Part shown: positions 1 to 10,900 of the stretch, piece after piece
Layout: each line of letters begins with the position of its first letter
Numbering within the stretch: position 1 is the first letter of the stretch
Source: Apus apus
Lineage: Eukaryota > Chordata > Aves > Apodiformes > Apodidae
Length of the DNA: 64,000 nt
Reading direction: 5' to 3'
Assembly: GCF_020740795.1 (NCBI RefSeq)
Contig: NC_067286.1
Coordinates: 17,674,350 to 17,738,349, forward strand
Translations under genes and position numbers: made by a program
The notes under the pieces: generated by a model
The model's database searches: none
What the model was told of the DNA's origin: nothing
The model's input: the letters and a program-made list of their open reading frames with translations, nothing else

Positions 1-130
1 CATCTGACTCAGATTCATGAGTAGACTCCTGAAAAAATCAGCTCACTGAATGTTCTGTAATTAACATTTACTTCAACAGTCTCTCCAGAGCTGTAGTTCA
101 GGGTGGTTTATACTTCTTGGCCACACATAC

Positions 131-268
131 GTACATATTTACTGCATGTATCATCTTCCCTTCGAGGATGTCTTCCTGTGTGGCCATCTGGAGTCACATC
201 AGCACACTTTTGTGATGGATCCTCTACTTTGTGGAAGTTCCCAAACTGCCTTGGATGCATTTTATATC
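131..268 (-). CDS. MUC5AC: MUC5-type exon: D1 to C8 transition
   Basis: After acceptor TTTTGCAG at 269-276 the frame reads [31 protein letters not shown] and RREDDTC, matching the xxPxEFGNLQKxDDPTxxC segment that starts C8 in MUC5AC/MUC5B. The 3' limit is uncertain between three possible donors; 131 is the longest option. Nothing further of the gene is visible in positions 1-130. Confidence 0.72.
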
Positions 269-3200
269 CTGCAAAATCCCAAAACACAACTAAGTAACTG
301 CCTGCAATTCTTCAGAACAGTTAATGTGCTATAAAAACGCACTTAAACTTTGGGCTCTAAGGTAGTATGCTTTTCATCAAATGTCCAAACTTAGCTACAG
401 CATCCACATTATAGGATGACAGCCTGATATATCTTCTGTTGAGTTAGATCCAGGAATTTCGCACACTTGGCCTGCTCTCAGTCTGGGCATTTATAACCAC
501 ATGACACTCTTGACCTTTCTATTGCACCTCATCACTTTCAGAGACTGCTGTTCTCTGTGGGTGTATTTCATCTTAGAGAGTTTTGTATGTGCATGTGTAA
601 TAGTCATACATCACAACTTAAAGTTCAGCCTTAGGTGTATACATTTATAATAATCTGTAAATCTATTATTTTTCACAAGCTGGAGAAGATTGAAAGAGGG
701 AGCATAACAAAGACAGGCACACAATACATGTATGTAACCATCACGGTAGCTAGAGAAGTGCATTTTCCCAAGCACTACCAGACACTTGATACTGGACATG
801 GGAAATCTTTCTGGCAAAATTTGAAATTTGTGTATTTTTATGGAGAGTATTCATGTCTCTATATCTATATATTATCTCCGTATCTATGGAAAGAATTTCA
901 AGTTTCTGATTATTTATTTATCTCTTTAAAAAAAGATATAATAGACAAATTTCTGGCCAGATCTATTCTCCAGTGCTGGATCAGACCCTTAACTAAGTGC
1001 AGGCCTGAGAGAATTATTTCCATAAAAGTATTGTTTTCAGGTGCTTTACTACTAACTTTCCTAGAAACAGAAGCTATTCTAATGCCTTGAGCTCTGTGAT
1101 TTGGCAAGAATCTTAATTAATGACATTAGAGAATATCAAGAATAAAGTTTCAAGAAGAGCTCCTCCATAGAGATATGGGCTTCTTCTTCCTTTGTTTCCT
1201 CAAGAGAAAGGAGTCTAAAAGTGAGAAGAAATTTTGGACCTTTACATTTAGTAGATCTTAGGGTAGGCAGGCAGTCTGCCTGCTGCTCAGCCCAGGGACA
1301 AGGATGTATTCAGAGCAGAAAGGAGCGATGTGAGATTCCTCCCACCTGGCCCTGTGTGTGGGAGCCTGTCATCTCTGGAACCAAATGCATAAAATAAGTC
1401 TGTTTCTCTTAGAGGAATGATTATCAGTATGAAAAGGTTTCTTCAGAAAAATTTTAGCCAGCTTTAGTTTTTACCTACTGTGTTTGTGAAACATGACAAA
1501 AATGCATCCATAAAGTTAAATATGAATTAAGAAAATGAACCCCATATCTATCATTAAAATGGTATTTTAATAAAATTTCAGGGTTCTTTCTGAATGGGTG
1601 AGGTAGATGACAGTATTTTTCTGGTGACTTAAGAAGCACAGGTATTACATGAAGAGATGATGTTACAGCTTCGGCTCCAGTCCTGCAGCTAATAGCTCAT
1701 GCTATAGATTTCTTTCTACTCAGAAGGATTGTAGCATCAGCTGTTTGCTGTATTGGCCTCTTCCCAGTTCAGTGCCGTATCCGAAGGTGTCAGTGGATGG
1801 CACCACAGTTTCTGCAAAGATGGACAGTGAAATCTCTCTGGGCCAGTGTTGATAATTTCATTATAGAGGCAAAAATGATCACACTTGATGCCCAACTGTA
1901 AAATGATGACATGGAAGACAGAAAATGCACTTGTGCCTCCTTTGAGAATACAAGTTTCTTACAGTTCACTATTATCAGTGGGAAACTGAGCAATGTGGCT
2001 GTGTGACAGCCTGACAATTAAGTTGGTTCAAAGATGTTTGAGACTCTTGAGCATTTGCAAACAGCAGAGGAACCCGAAACATCCCAGAACCTCTTAAAAT
2101 ACACCTCTTGTATATAGAAATGTTCACATGTTTCAGAGTGTCTGTCTGGAAGTATGAAACCCTGCTAAGAGGGAACAAATGCCAAGTTCTGTGTCACATG
2201 TTCTGTTCTATGTGGAATACTCTATATTCATGGCCTACCATCCAAAATCAAATCATTCTTCTCATTGCCGTCATAGTTCCCACATAGACCACATATTTTA
2301 TCTTTATATGTTTCTTCCAGGTCCAGCTACAAAAGAAAAGAGGAAACCCAGAGTTTTAAGTCTTCTCCCCACATCAGCAGCACATGTTACAACTGGTTCA
2401 CAACAGAAAAGCACAGTAGCAGAAAGGTTCATTAGCAATTTGTAGCAGTCTCCTTTTCTGTTACAAACCTGCCAGAAAAGTTACTTGCAGGCAGGCTGAA
2501 CATAAATGGGAAGATAATCCTCTACCAGTTGTCATTCCTACCTATTAAAGAACTAACTGAAGCATGCAGAATACTGGACTAATACTTGGGCCAGTGTCTC
2601 CCAGTATAGAGACACTGGTATATAGATAGGTAGTACCTCTTGGAAGGTACCACATCTCCACTCTGAGCAGGTCAGGTAACTGTGATCTGATGCTGGGTAC
2701 TGCAAAGAAGCACCTTCTGGCCAGCTTTTAGCCATATCTAAGGCTTTTTCTTACTCTGCCCACACCTGGAGGCAATACAGAGCTAGGTTAGCACATTATT
2801 GCCTTGCTAGGTGGAATTACTGCACCTAATCACTCCTACATACTTGGAGGGTAGTACTGGAGTTATTCAGGTCCACCAAAAAGAGACATTGCTTTTCCTA
2901 CAAATGTGCCACCCTAAAATTTTGTCTACTCTACCGGTGGTGCTTATAATACTTCAGATAGAAATTATTACAGGGGAAGGGGGGAAGAAAATATTTCACT
3001 AAATCAGAATTTGTATACCACTTAACTACTCCCTGACTATATTTTTTTCTTTATTCACCTTCCACACCTCTAAACTGCAAAACATAACAAGTTTCATTTA
3101 TTCAATCTCTACCCTGATTGTGGAGGATAAGTGTTCTGACCAAAAGTCTAAATACACTGTTGCAGAAGACAATATTTTTTAGTAGATGTATAGAGGGTAA

Positions 3201-6200
3201 CTCTCACACAGCAAGGCTGTGGAATGAGAGGCCAAGAACTCACATAAGATATGCATTGAGACAGATGTAACAAGTCAGACGTAAAGGGACTCGCTGTGCT
3301 GCTGCTAGTGCCCCATGGAGGAAGCAGATAACTGCAGAGGTGTGATCTTCAGAGTTAATCATGCAGAATTGTCACAACCTTGGCCAGTAGAACATGTCCT
3401 GAAGTACCAAATCTACATGGCTTTTGAATACCTCAAGGGATGGTGACTCAACCACCTTCCTGGGCAGGCTGTTCCAGTGCCTGATCACTCTTTCAGTAAA
3501 GAAATTCTTCCTAATGTCCAATCTAAACCTCCCCTGCCACAACTTCAGACCATTTCTTGTCATTATTCACTTGAGAGAGGAGGCCAACACCCACCTCCCT
3601 ACAACCTCCCTTCAGGTAGTTGTAGAGGGCAATGAGGTCTCCCCTCCGCCCCCTCTTCTCCAGACTAAACAATTCTTTCAGCTTCCCCTCATGTGACTTG
3701 TTCTCTAGACCCTTGACCAGCTTGGTTGCTCTTCTTTAGACAAGCTCTAGAACCTCAATGTCCTTCCTGTAGTGAGGAGCCCAGAAATGAACACAGTACT
3801 CGAGTTCCAGCCTCACCAGTGCCAGGGACATGATCACCTGTCTGCTCCTGCTGGTCACACTATTCCTGATGCAAGCCAGGATGCCACTGGCCTTCTTGGC
3901 CACCTGGGCACACTGCTGGCTCATGTTAAGGTGGCTGTCCACCAGCACCCCTAGGTCCTTTTCCACCAGGCAGCTTTCTTCTAGCCACTCTTCCCCAAGC
4001 CTATACAATTGCCAGGGGTTTTTGTGACCAAAATGCAGAACCTGGCACTTGGCCTTGTTGAACCTCATACAACTGGCCTCAGCCCATCCATTGATCCAGC
4101 CTGTCCAGGTCCCTCTGCAGAGCCTTCCTACCCTCTAGCAGATCGACACTCCCACCTAGTTTGATGTTGTCTGCAAACTTACTGAGGGTGCACTGAATGC
4201 CCTCATCCAGATCATTGATGAAGATGTTGAACAAGACTGGTCCCAACACTGAGCCCTGAGGGACACCACTGGTGACTGGCTGCCAACTGGATTTGACCCC
4301 ATTTGCCACAACTCTCTGGGCCTGGCCATCCAGCCAGCTTTTTACCCAGTGAGGAGTAAACTTATCTATGCCATGATTTGCCAGCTTTTCCAGGAGAATG
4401 CTGTGGGAGATGGTGTCACAGTCCTTGCTAAAGTCCAGGTAGAAAACATCCACAGCCTTCCTCTCATCCAAAAGGTGGGTCACGTGCTCATAGAAAGCAA
4501 GCCCTCCCTTTCATAAACTCCTGCTGGCTGGCCCTGATCTCCTGACTGCCCTACACTTGCTCACTCAAGATGAGCCTCTCCCTGATCTTTCCTTGTACCA
4601 AGGTCAGGCTGACAGGCCTGTAGTTCCCCAGATTTTCCTTCCAGTCCTTCCTGTAGATGGAATAATGGGTGCCACATTATCCACCCTCCAGTCATCTGAG
4701 ACCTCCCCTGTTGACCAGGCTATTATAAAATCATGGAGAGAGGCTTGGTGAGCTCCCCTCCAGCTCTCTCAGTACTCCAGGATGGATCCCATCAGGCCCC
4801 ACAGACTTGTGAGTGTCTAGGTGCAGAAGCAGATCATTAACTACTTCTTTAACTACATGTTCTGTCACATAAAATTAGTTGGGAATGTCTTGGGGTTGCG
4901 ATGCCTTGCCCCTGCACCATTAAGCTATTACCTAGTTAGGTATGTCCTTATCAGTTTATGGATACAGTGATACCTCCCCCCATAATCTCTTGTATCAACA
5001 CAGTGCCTGCATCCAGCTCTGCTTTTTGTCACTGATGAAGTCCACCAAGAGAAAAACAACTAACTGGCAGTTCATACTAGGAGAGTGTCAGCCCAGTTCC
5101 ACTTGAGTGTCAGGCCCAGCTTGGAAGTGACTTGGAAGTAAGCACAGGTGTCCTCAATCAGGATGCTCTTAAAGCTGAATGGCATGGGAATCCTGGAGAT
5201 TGGAGGGAACAAAACAGATTGCATTGAAAAAAAGACTGATTAAATCCTCTCAAGAGATACAGTAAGACAAGCTAGTTGAAAGGGGCTAAATAAGCCATGG
5301 GCCATTCTTTTCTTGTAGCACACACGTTGCCTTTTGCTTAACACGTTGATGTTGATGGATGGAAGATGTAGTTTACGTGCTTCTTGCCTCCTCCACCACT
5401 ATGGGGTGGACTCTTTGCAATACTCTGTTCAAAGTGCTATGAACATATCATACACAGCCATTTGCACCTCTGCAGAAAAGGTCCACTTCCTAGACAGACC
5501 ACATGTTGCTAATACACAGCAGTAAAACTGTTGAACAAGAAAGCAACAATACCGTCTTTACTCACTTGTTCCCATTCACTGTGATCCCCGTCTCCTTCAC
5601 CTCCAAGATCACTCCATCTATGGTGGCTGTGAAGTAGATCAGGAAGCTATTCCTGTCACTGCGCCTGATCTGGATGTTAAAGTCCTGGTAGCTGTCATTG
5701 CAGTGCGAAGCAAAGACATACGTGCAGGTTCCAGGAAAAGTGAACTTAACATGGTCAAATGTATGAAAGTGGAAATTGCCCCAGGTGGCACATTCGCTCC
5801 TACTGACAGTAGAGACCTGGACTAAAGAAAGAGTCATAGGAAGGGATTAGAAATTCACTACACATGAGATGTTTTTCTTTTTTTTCTTTTCTTTGTTGGA
5901 AAACATTAAAGGAGAGATTTTCAAAGGGAAAAAATATTAGCCCCTGGAATATACTAACTTGTGGGAAGGAGCTTCATCTCTCTGAAATGTTGATGTCTAT
6001 GCCAGATACGTCCAATGTGAGCAGATGAGTCCAGGCTCCTTTGAAGTTAACAATGAGAACCAGAAGGGGTTCAGCTTCGCTAGCTTCCATATCTACCTTG
6101 GAAGAAGATGTTCCAACACTGCATGTTTCTCTCCATTGTCTATAAAGGTTATTGGGTTATGTATCTACTGCAGCATCTACACAGTAGATACATTTTACCT

Positions 6201-7838
6201 TGTAGATATCTTAGTGAAGTGAGAGGAATGTCATCCTGGCTGCCTAATCTCATTTCTACTTTTGAAACATTGTTTGTTAACACAGGCAAGACCTTTGTCT
6301 GATGTCATGAATTGAGTCCCTTCAAGGCGATACCACAGGTGACCTGACTCTTAAGCAAAATGGCAGCCACTGATCTCAGCAGTTGAGGCTGCCATCAGCT
6401 TCAGCAGCCAGCTCAGAGCTACTTGTTTTTAATTTCAACCAAAACTCATGTCTTGGACCTCTGAGTTGTACCTCTGTCGGAGACATCGATATATATTTTA
6501 AGAACATCTAAGACATCACTTCAGAAAGTAGTTTTCACAGAATCATAGAATCACAGAATATTAGTGGTTGGATGGGACCTCCGAAGATCATCAAGTCCAA
6601 TCCCCCTGCTGGAGCAAGACCAAAAAAATAGGGCAGATCACTCAGAAAGGCATCCAAACAGGTCTTGAAAGTCTCCCGAGAAGGAGACTCCACAACCTCT
6701 CTGGGGACCCTGTTCCAGTGCTCTGTAACCCTCACAGTAAAGAAGTTCTTCCTCATGTTGAGATAGAACATCCTATGCTTGAGTTTTCATACCACTGGGT
6801 TGCACAAAGCCCACCTGAATCACTGTGAATTAAATAAGATATGCTTGCTGCAGAATTTTTTTAACATTTCTTCTAGGCACGTCTGAAATAATGACAAATG
6901 AAAATAAGCAAAGTTCTTTATCTTGTTTATGCAGCACATTCAGGAAAAATCAACATAGCGACATCCATCACAGATCAAATAAAAATCAGTCATTAGTGTA
7001 CTCAGTGAACTCTAAAATATTGTTAAATACTCCTACCTAAGAACCAGCAGGGAAAAAAATGAAAAATTCAGGTCTTAGTGTTAGAAATGTGCAATAGAAA
7101 CTCAAGTGCCAAGAAGCCTTTACAGAAGCAGCTTTTTAAAAGGACTGTAATTTGCCATTGGTGTTTGCAGCACTGGAGTAGGGTAATTTATCAATTTTCT
7201 ACATAATAATAAGGGGATATTAGAAAGTTTGGCTGTTCTTGGAAATGGAGACGTGAGAATTACTGAGACAGCAATAACAGTCATCAATAGCTTGTGTATT
7301 AAGCAACTGGGAAGTGTAAGACATTCAAAACCAATCCAGGAGGTAACAATGCAGCAGACCACAAAAATGTATTTACTCGTAACACAGTATTTAATACTGG
7401 TCAATCAAGCCTAGCAAGCATTATAGTAACGTATTTCTTCTACGAAGAATGTATGTGAAATGTGTTTAAGAGAGTGACACCATTTTTCGATGATGCAAAC
7501 TGCATCCAGAGGGTCTCCTCTTTAAGATTAATCACTTAAGATATAAAACACTTGGTAAACTACCTAGTAGTGAAAGAAAAAAAGCAACATACTAAAACAT
7601 TGACATTCAGGATGAAAATGTACAACATTAAACAGTATCTGGCATGCCTATAGCTCTTACATGAATATGTTACACATTTTCATTTGGCAGTTCCATTAAT
7701 CATCTATGTAAAGCAACATGTGAGCAAATAATCTGAGAATTAGACTTTTTTCTTACCTATCTGAACTGGTTCTTTGCCTTTGCAAAAACTCCAGATTAGG
7801 CAGAAGATCCAAAACGACCTCCCTTGTTTTATTTCCAT
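131..7838 (-). CDS. MUC5AC: MUC5AC/MUC5B-type gel-forming mucin, 5' end (partial)
   Basis: The next mucin gene downstream of MUC2, same direction. Five exons join in frame: 7757-7838 (ATG, signal peptide), 5566-5821, 5078-5192, 2239-2326 and about 131-268. Together they give a signal peptide followed by the D1 VWD domain: [96 protein letters not shown] after SYQD and QFGN.HK are MUC5-like. Gene order after MUC2 suggests MUC5AC, but D1 alone does not separate MUC5AC from MUC5B or an avian extra copy. The donor of the last exon is unresolved (GTATGT after 131, GTACGT after 135, or GTAAAT a few codons earlier). The remainder lies left of position 1. Confidence 0.75.
2239..2326 (-). CDS. MUC5AC: MUC5-type exon: D1 CGLC motif
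   Basis: An 88-nt exon: [20 protein letters not shown] then [10 protein letters not shown]. The CGLC motif is the CXXC of D1. Acceptor TTTGTAG, donor GTAGGC. It enters in phase 0 and passes one base to the next exon, consistent with both neighbours. Confidence 0.83.
3370..4870 (-). mobile_element. CR1 LINE, 3' half of ORF2, dead
   Basis: Minus-strand pieces show the CR1 reverse transcriptase: [38 protein letters not shown] and [11 protein letters not shown], followed by [25 protein letters not shown]-like sequence and [20 protein letters not shown]. The catalytic FADD has become FADN and the frame is broken several times. It lies in an intron of the MUC5-type gene. Confidence 0.88.
5078..5192 (-). 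CDS. MUC5AC: MUC5-type exon: middle of D1 VWD
   Basis: A 115-nt exon that completes the Lys codon left by the previous exon and ends in phase 0. It reads [20 protein letters not shown] then [18 protein letters not shown], aligned to the known D1 segment ending LGLxLxWNxxDSLL. Acceptor CTCCAG, donor GTATGA. Too short to appear as an independent open frame. Confidence 0.82.
5566..5821 (-). CDS. MUC5AC: MUC5-type exon: start of D1 VWD
   Basis: A 256-nt exon with acceptor TTTAG and donor GTGAGT. It starts in phase 1, fitting exon 1 directly. It encodes [33 protein letters not shown] and [20 protein letters not shown], the first half of the D1 fold. The usual HFxTFDG metal-site region reads TFDH here, where mammals have TFDG. 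Confidence 0.85.
6535..6800 (-). mobile_element. CR1 LINE 3' end fragment
   Basis: Plus strand begins ACAGAATCATAGAATCACAG and runs through GGTTGGATGGGACCTCCGAA, the 3' end of a CR1 read in reverse; the minus strand encodes [20 protein letters not shown], the CR1 ORF2 C-terminus. Intron of the MUC5-type gene. Confidence 0.85.
7757..7838 (-). CDS. MUC5AC: MUC5-type exon 1: signal peptide
   Basis: ATG at 7838-7836 opens a 27-codon reading with a basic start (MEIKQGR), a hydrophobic core ([11 protein letters not shown]) and a polar end (KGKEPVQI), a good secretory signal. The donor is GTAAGA, phase 1. A longer frame in another register across the same bases (7753-7944) is not supported by signal or splicing. 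A TATA box lies 69 bp upstream. Confidence 0.72.
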
Positions 7839-7906
7839 CTTGCCATGAAGTGATAACTTGAAAATCCTTCCAGGGAAATGAGTTTTTTTCTTGGCTTATG
7901 GGCAGA

Positions 7907-7914
7907 TTTTTATA
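7907..7914 (-). promoter_or_regulatory. TATA box of the MUC5-type mucin
   Basis: TATAAAAA on the minus strand, ending about 69 bp before the ATG at 7838. Transcription would be expected to start near 7880, giving a 5' UTR of about 40 nt if the first exon contains the start codon. Confidence 0.6.
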
Positions 7915-7944
7915 GTCCAGGAATTTGGCGTGAGAACAAAACAT

Positions 7945-10900
7945 TGATGGAAAAGTCCCTGAAAGGTGGAGCTTTGTTGAATTTTCTTTCAGTGGTTCAT
8001 GTTTAGCACTCAGCTACCTCTTGTCTTTCAGACAAGACAGGTATCTAGACCTTTCTTACTTTATGTGAAGAGAGAGCTGTCCTTTCCTTATTTCCTTTCT
8101 TTAACACAGCCCCCACACACCCCTATATCTTTTTCTTTGGCAACAACATATTTTTTCTCTTCATAACATCTGATTACTACCGAGCAATCATTGCTGTCTT
8201 TCTCTGGCTTGCATACCAGCACAATCCTCCAGCTCATGAAAAAGTATTTGTTGCCTCTTCTAGCTTCCTGTAGACTTCTAAATGTTAGAGTAAAAAATAC
8301 TGTAAGGTCAGACATAATCTGTAGTTTATTTAGAAAAAAAAACTTTGGCAGGAGGGAAATGTCCTATAAGAACCGTATGCAAAATACCTTACAAAAACAG
8401 CCAGAGATTTACAGACCAGGAATGACATTAATCCACAAAGTGCGAAGTTCTCACCTTTACTGCACAAATGGGATTTAATTGCACCAGTCATATATGGGAA
8501 GTTAATTTATTCTTTAAGCACACAGAGGTGCTGGTTTCTCTAAACAGCATAAGGTAGTAGTGCCCAAGCCCCACCAAAATGTAGACCACAGTTCACTCCT
8601 TCACCTCCTAAATTATGCTGCAAAAGGTTCTCTTGGTGCTATCAGAGTTCTTTAATACACTATCACACACCCATAAAAAATCAAGTGGGCTCAGTCATGA
8701 GCTGATCTACACTCCACTGTAGGACAGTTTTGAGACATCCTGTAACAGATATGTGATGTCAGTAACTTTAGGGTGTCTTTTAGAGGTTTATTTGCTCTGT
8801 TGGCACAAGCTGACCCAGCATTTCTTCACCTTATCTGTGCTGTGGGGGAACTGCCTCTGACAGAGGCCCCTCACCATGTGCCAGCAAATCAAACACGGGT
8901 AGCATATGTTCCCACACTTTCAACTTCTCCATGCCCCTTTAGGAATACACTAATGCCAAAAAGATTGCCAGTAGTAAGCAGGCACAAATATAATTTTAAG
9001 TGGACTTAGGTTTCACCCTTGTTGCAAATCCTCAGGTTGGATCTGCACATGCACTCTTATCTGGTTGGCAGACAGTAAGCTAGTCCTTGAGAAATTCATC
9101 TTGCTCACTGTTTACCAAGCTTTCCTGCATTTACAAAGTTAAGTGCCCTACATCTGCCCCACTGCTTCTTTCAGCTGCTCCCCCTACAGTTATGATGTGC
9201 TGATGAAGTGGCTTACAGAATTGCAGGTGCTGAAGTCTGCCAGATGAAGATTTGCTGCTGCTGTTGCTCTTAAAAAATTCTGCCCTGGCAGGTGAGAGCA
9301 TTGTGCACTATATGAAACATGAGTTCATGTTACCCCTTTCCCATTGTCCATGCCCCATTAATTCCATTGTCAGTTGCACTTGAGGCAGGGCACTTCTGGA
9401 AGGTAAAGTCTGTTCTTGAAGCCCTGCCATTTTGGCTAGAACACAGAACTGACTGTCTTTGTGGCATCAGTTATGGAAGGAGTAAATTTATATGGCTTGT
9501 CCTTTTATTCACAAAACACCTTCCTTGCTGATCTCCACTCAAATAATTGCAAAGTAAAACAGCAGAGTATCTAGTAGACAAACTGAACCATGAGAATATG
9601 ATATTGCAGATATGAGGATGATCTAAAATTGAATATAGTAGTTAACACCCAAATCAGCAATTTCCCATATTAACTTTCAAATTGAGTTCTAGTTGAGGCC
9701 ACAAAACAGTGTCAATGACAGGTGTGGGGAAGGGCTGTGAAGGCCAGGAGAAAAATCACTTATGTCAGTAGACCACAAACAATGGCAAAGAGTGCCTAGT
9801 TGAGGTAAAGATGGAAAGCTGAAACCTAGTAATTTTCCTAAATTAAGGCTAGTGCCAAAATCCTAATGCACAACTCTACTGAGATAGAGTCCATTTTTAA
9901 AAATCATAATCCTCTTTCTTTTTTTTCCTCATTCCCACCTAGGCAATCAAGACATCTATTTTGTTCATACTGGTATGAGAGCAGAAAGAAGACTAGAATT
10001 CAAGGAGCATGATTCCTGATCCTAGAAAAAAAAAAATAATCCCTTTGCTCCCAGAAGGCAGCACAAAAGTAGCAGGCACCATATATGAGCTATTTGTCAA
10101 AGAGACCACTCAGGTTTTAATAGTCCTTAGATGACAAAGACATGGTGAGGCTGTCCACTGTAACTTCCAGCCCATTGTCGCGTACAAGGGCATGCCAGGG
10201 TGCGCAGGAGGCATGAGCTGAAGCATGATTTCCTCCTGCAAGCCCCACTTAGCACTTAGGGGCCTGGGAAGAACAGAAAAGCACATGTTAAAATTGTGTT
10301 CAAGAAACAGACAGAATGAAATAAATAATTAATTCTACCACCATCCACTTACTCTCCACTGAGCAAGGAGTGGAGTATCAGTCATCTGGGATCCTCCCTT
10401 ATGAAAAGCAAAAGCACATCTCTTGCTACTTAGAGAAACAAGAAACCTAGTCAACTTTCTCTGTGTCTAGCCATTTTCTTACCTCTGCTTGTCTGCTCTG
10501 TCTGTTTTGCCATTCCATTGCCATTACTTGGGGAGAACAGTTCTTGTCAGTGATTAACCAGAGCTGTTGCTTCTGGGTTCTCCACAGAGAGTGCTGGCTG
10601 CACTTCTTAGTAATCACTGAATTCTTCAATCCCCTGCAATGGTTTCAGGGCTACTGACAGGGGAGGGATATTCACAGTCAAATGAAGCTTTTTATAGTCA
10701 AGTGTGGCAACACAGAGGTTTTCAGAAGAAATACATGGTAGCTTTTCAGAAAGAAATTCAGACTGACAGAGAGATTCTAAATAAGTTGCTCACTTGCCAC
10801 AGAATCATTGCTATTGCAGGCATGAAAGTTTTAACTATTCCCCCTGCAGTGACATACTGGGATTAATAATTCTTCCCTTTATTGGTCCCTGCAGCATAAG

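Noticed and set aside
1640..2017. Possible additional MUC5-type exon on the minus strand near 1.65-1.9 kb ([13 protein letters not shown])
   Set aside because: It matches no D1 or C8 segment, and exons 2239-2326 and 131-268 already join in phase without it.
4079..4483. Reverse transcriptase-like frame as a functional gene
   Set aside because: It is a CR1 fragment with FADN instead of the catalytic FADD and with frame breaks on both sides.
7753..7944. 63-codon minus frame MFCSHAKFLDY as the start of the MUC5-type gene
   Set aside because: It would begin upstream of the TATA box and has no secretory signal; the other frame from the ATG at 7838 has one and splices in phase.
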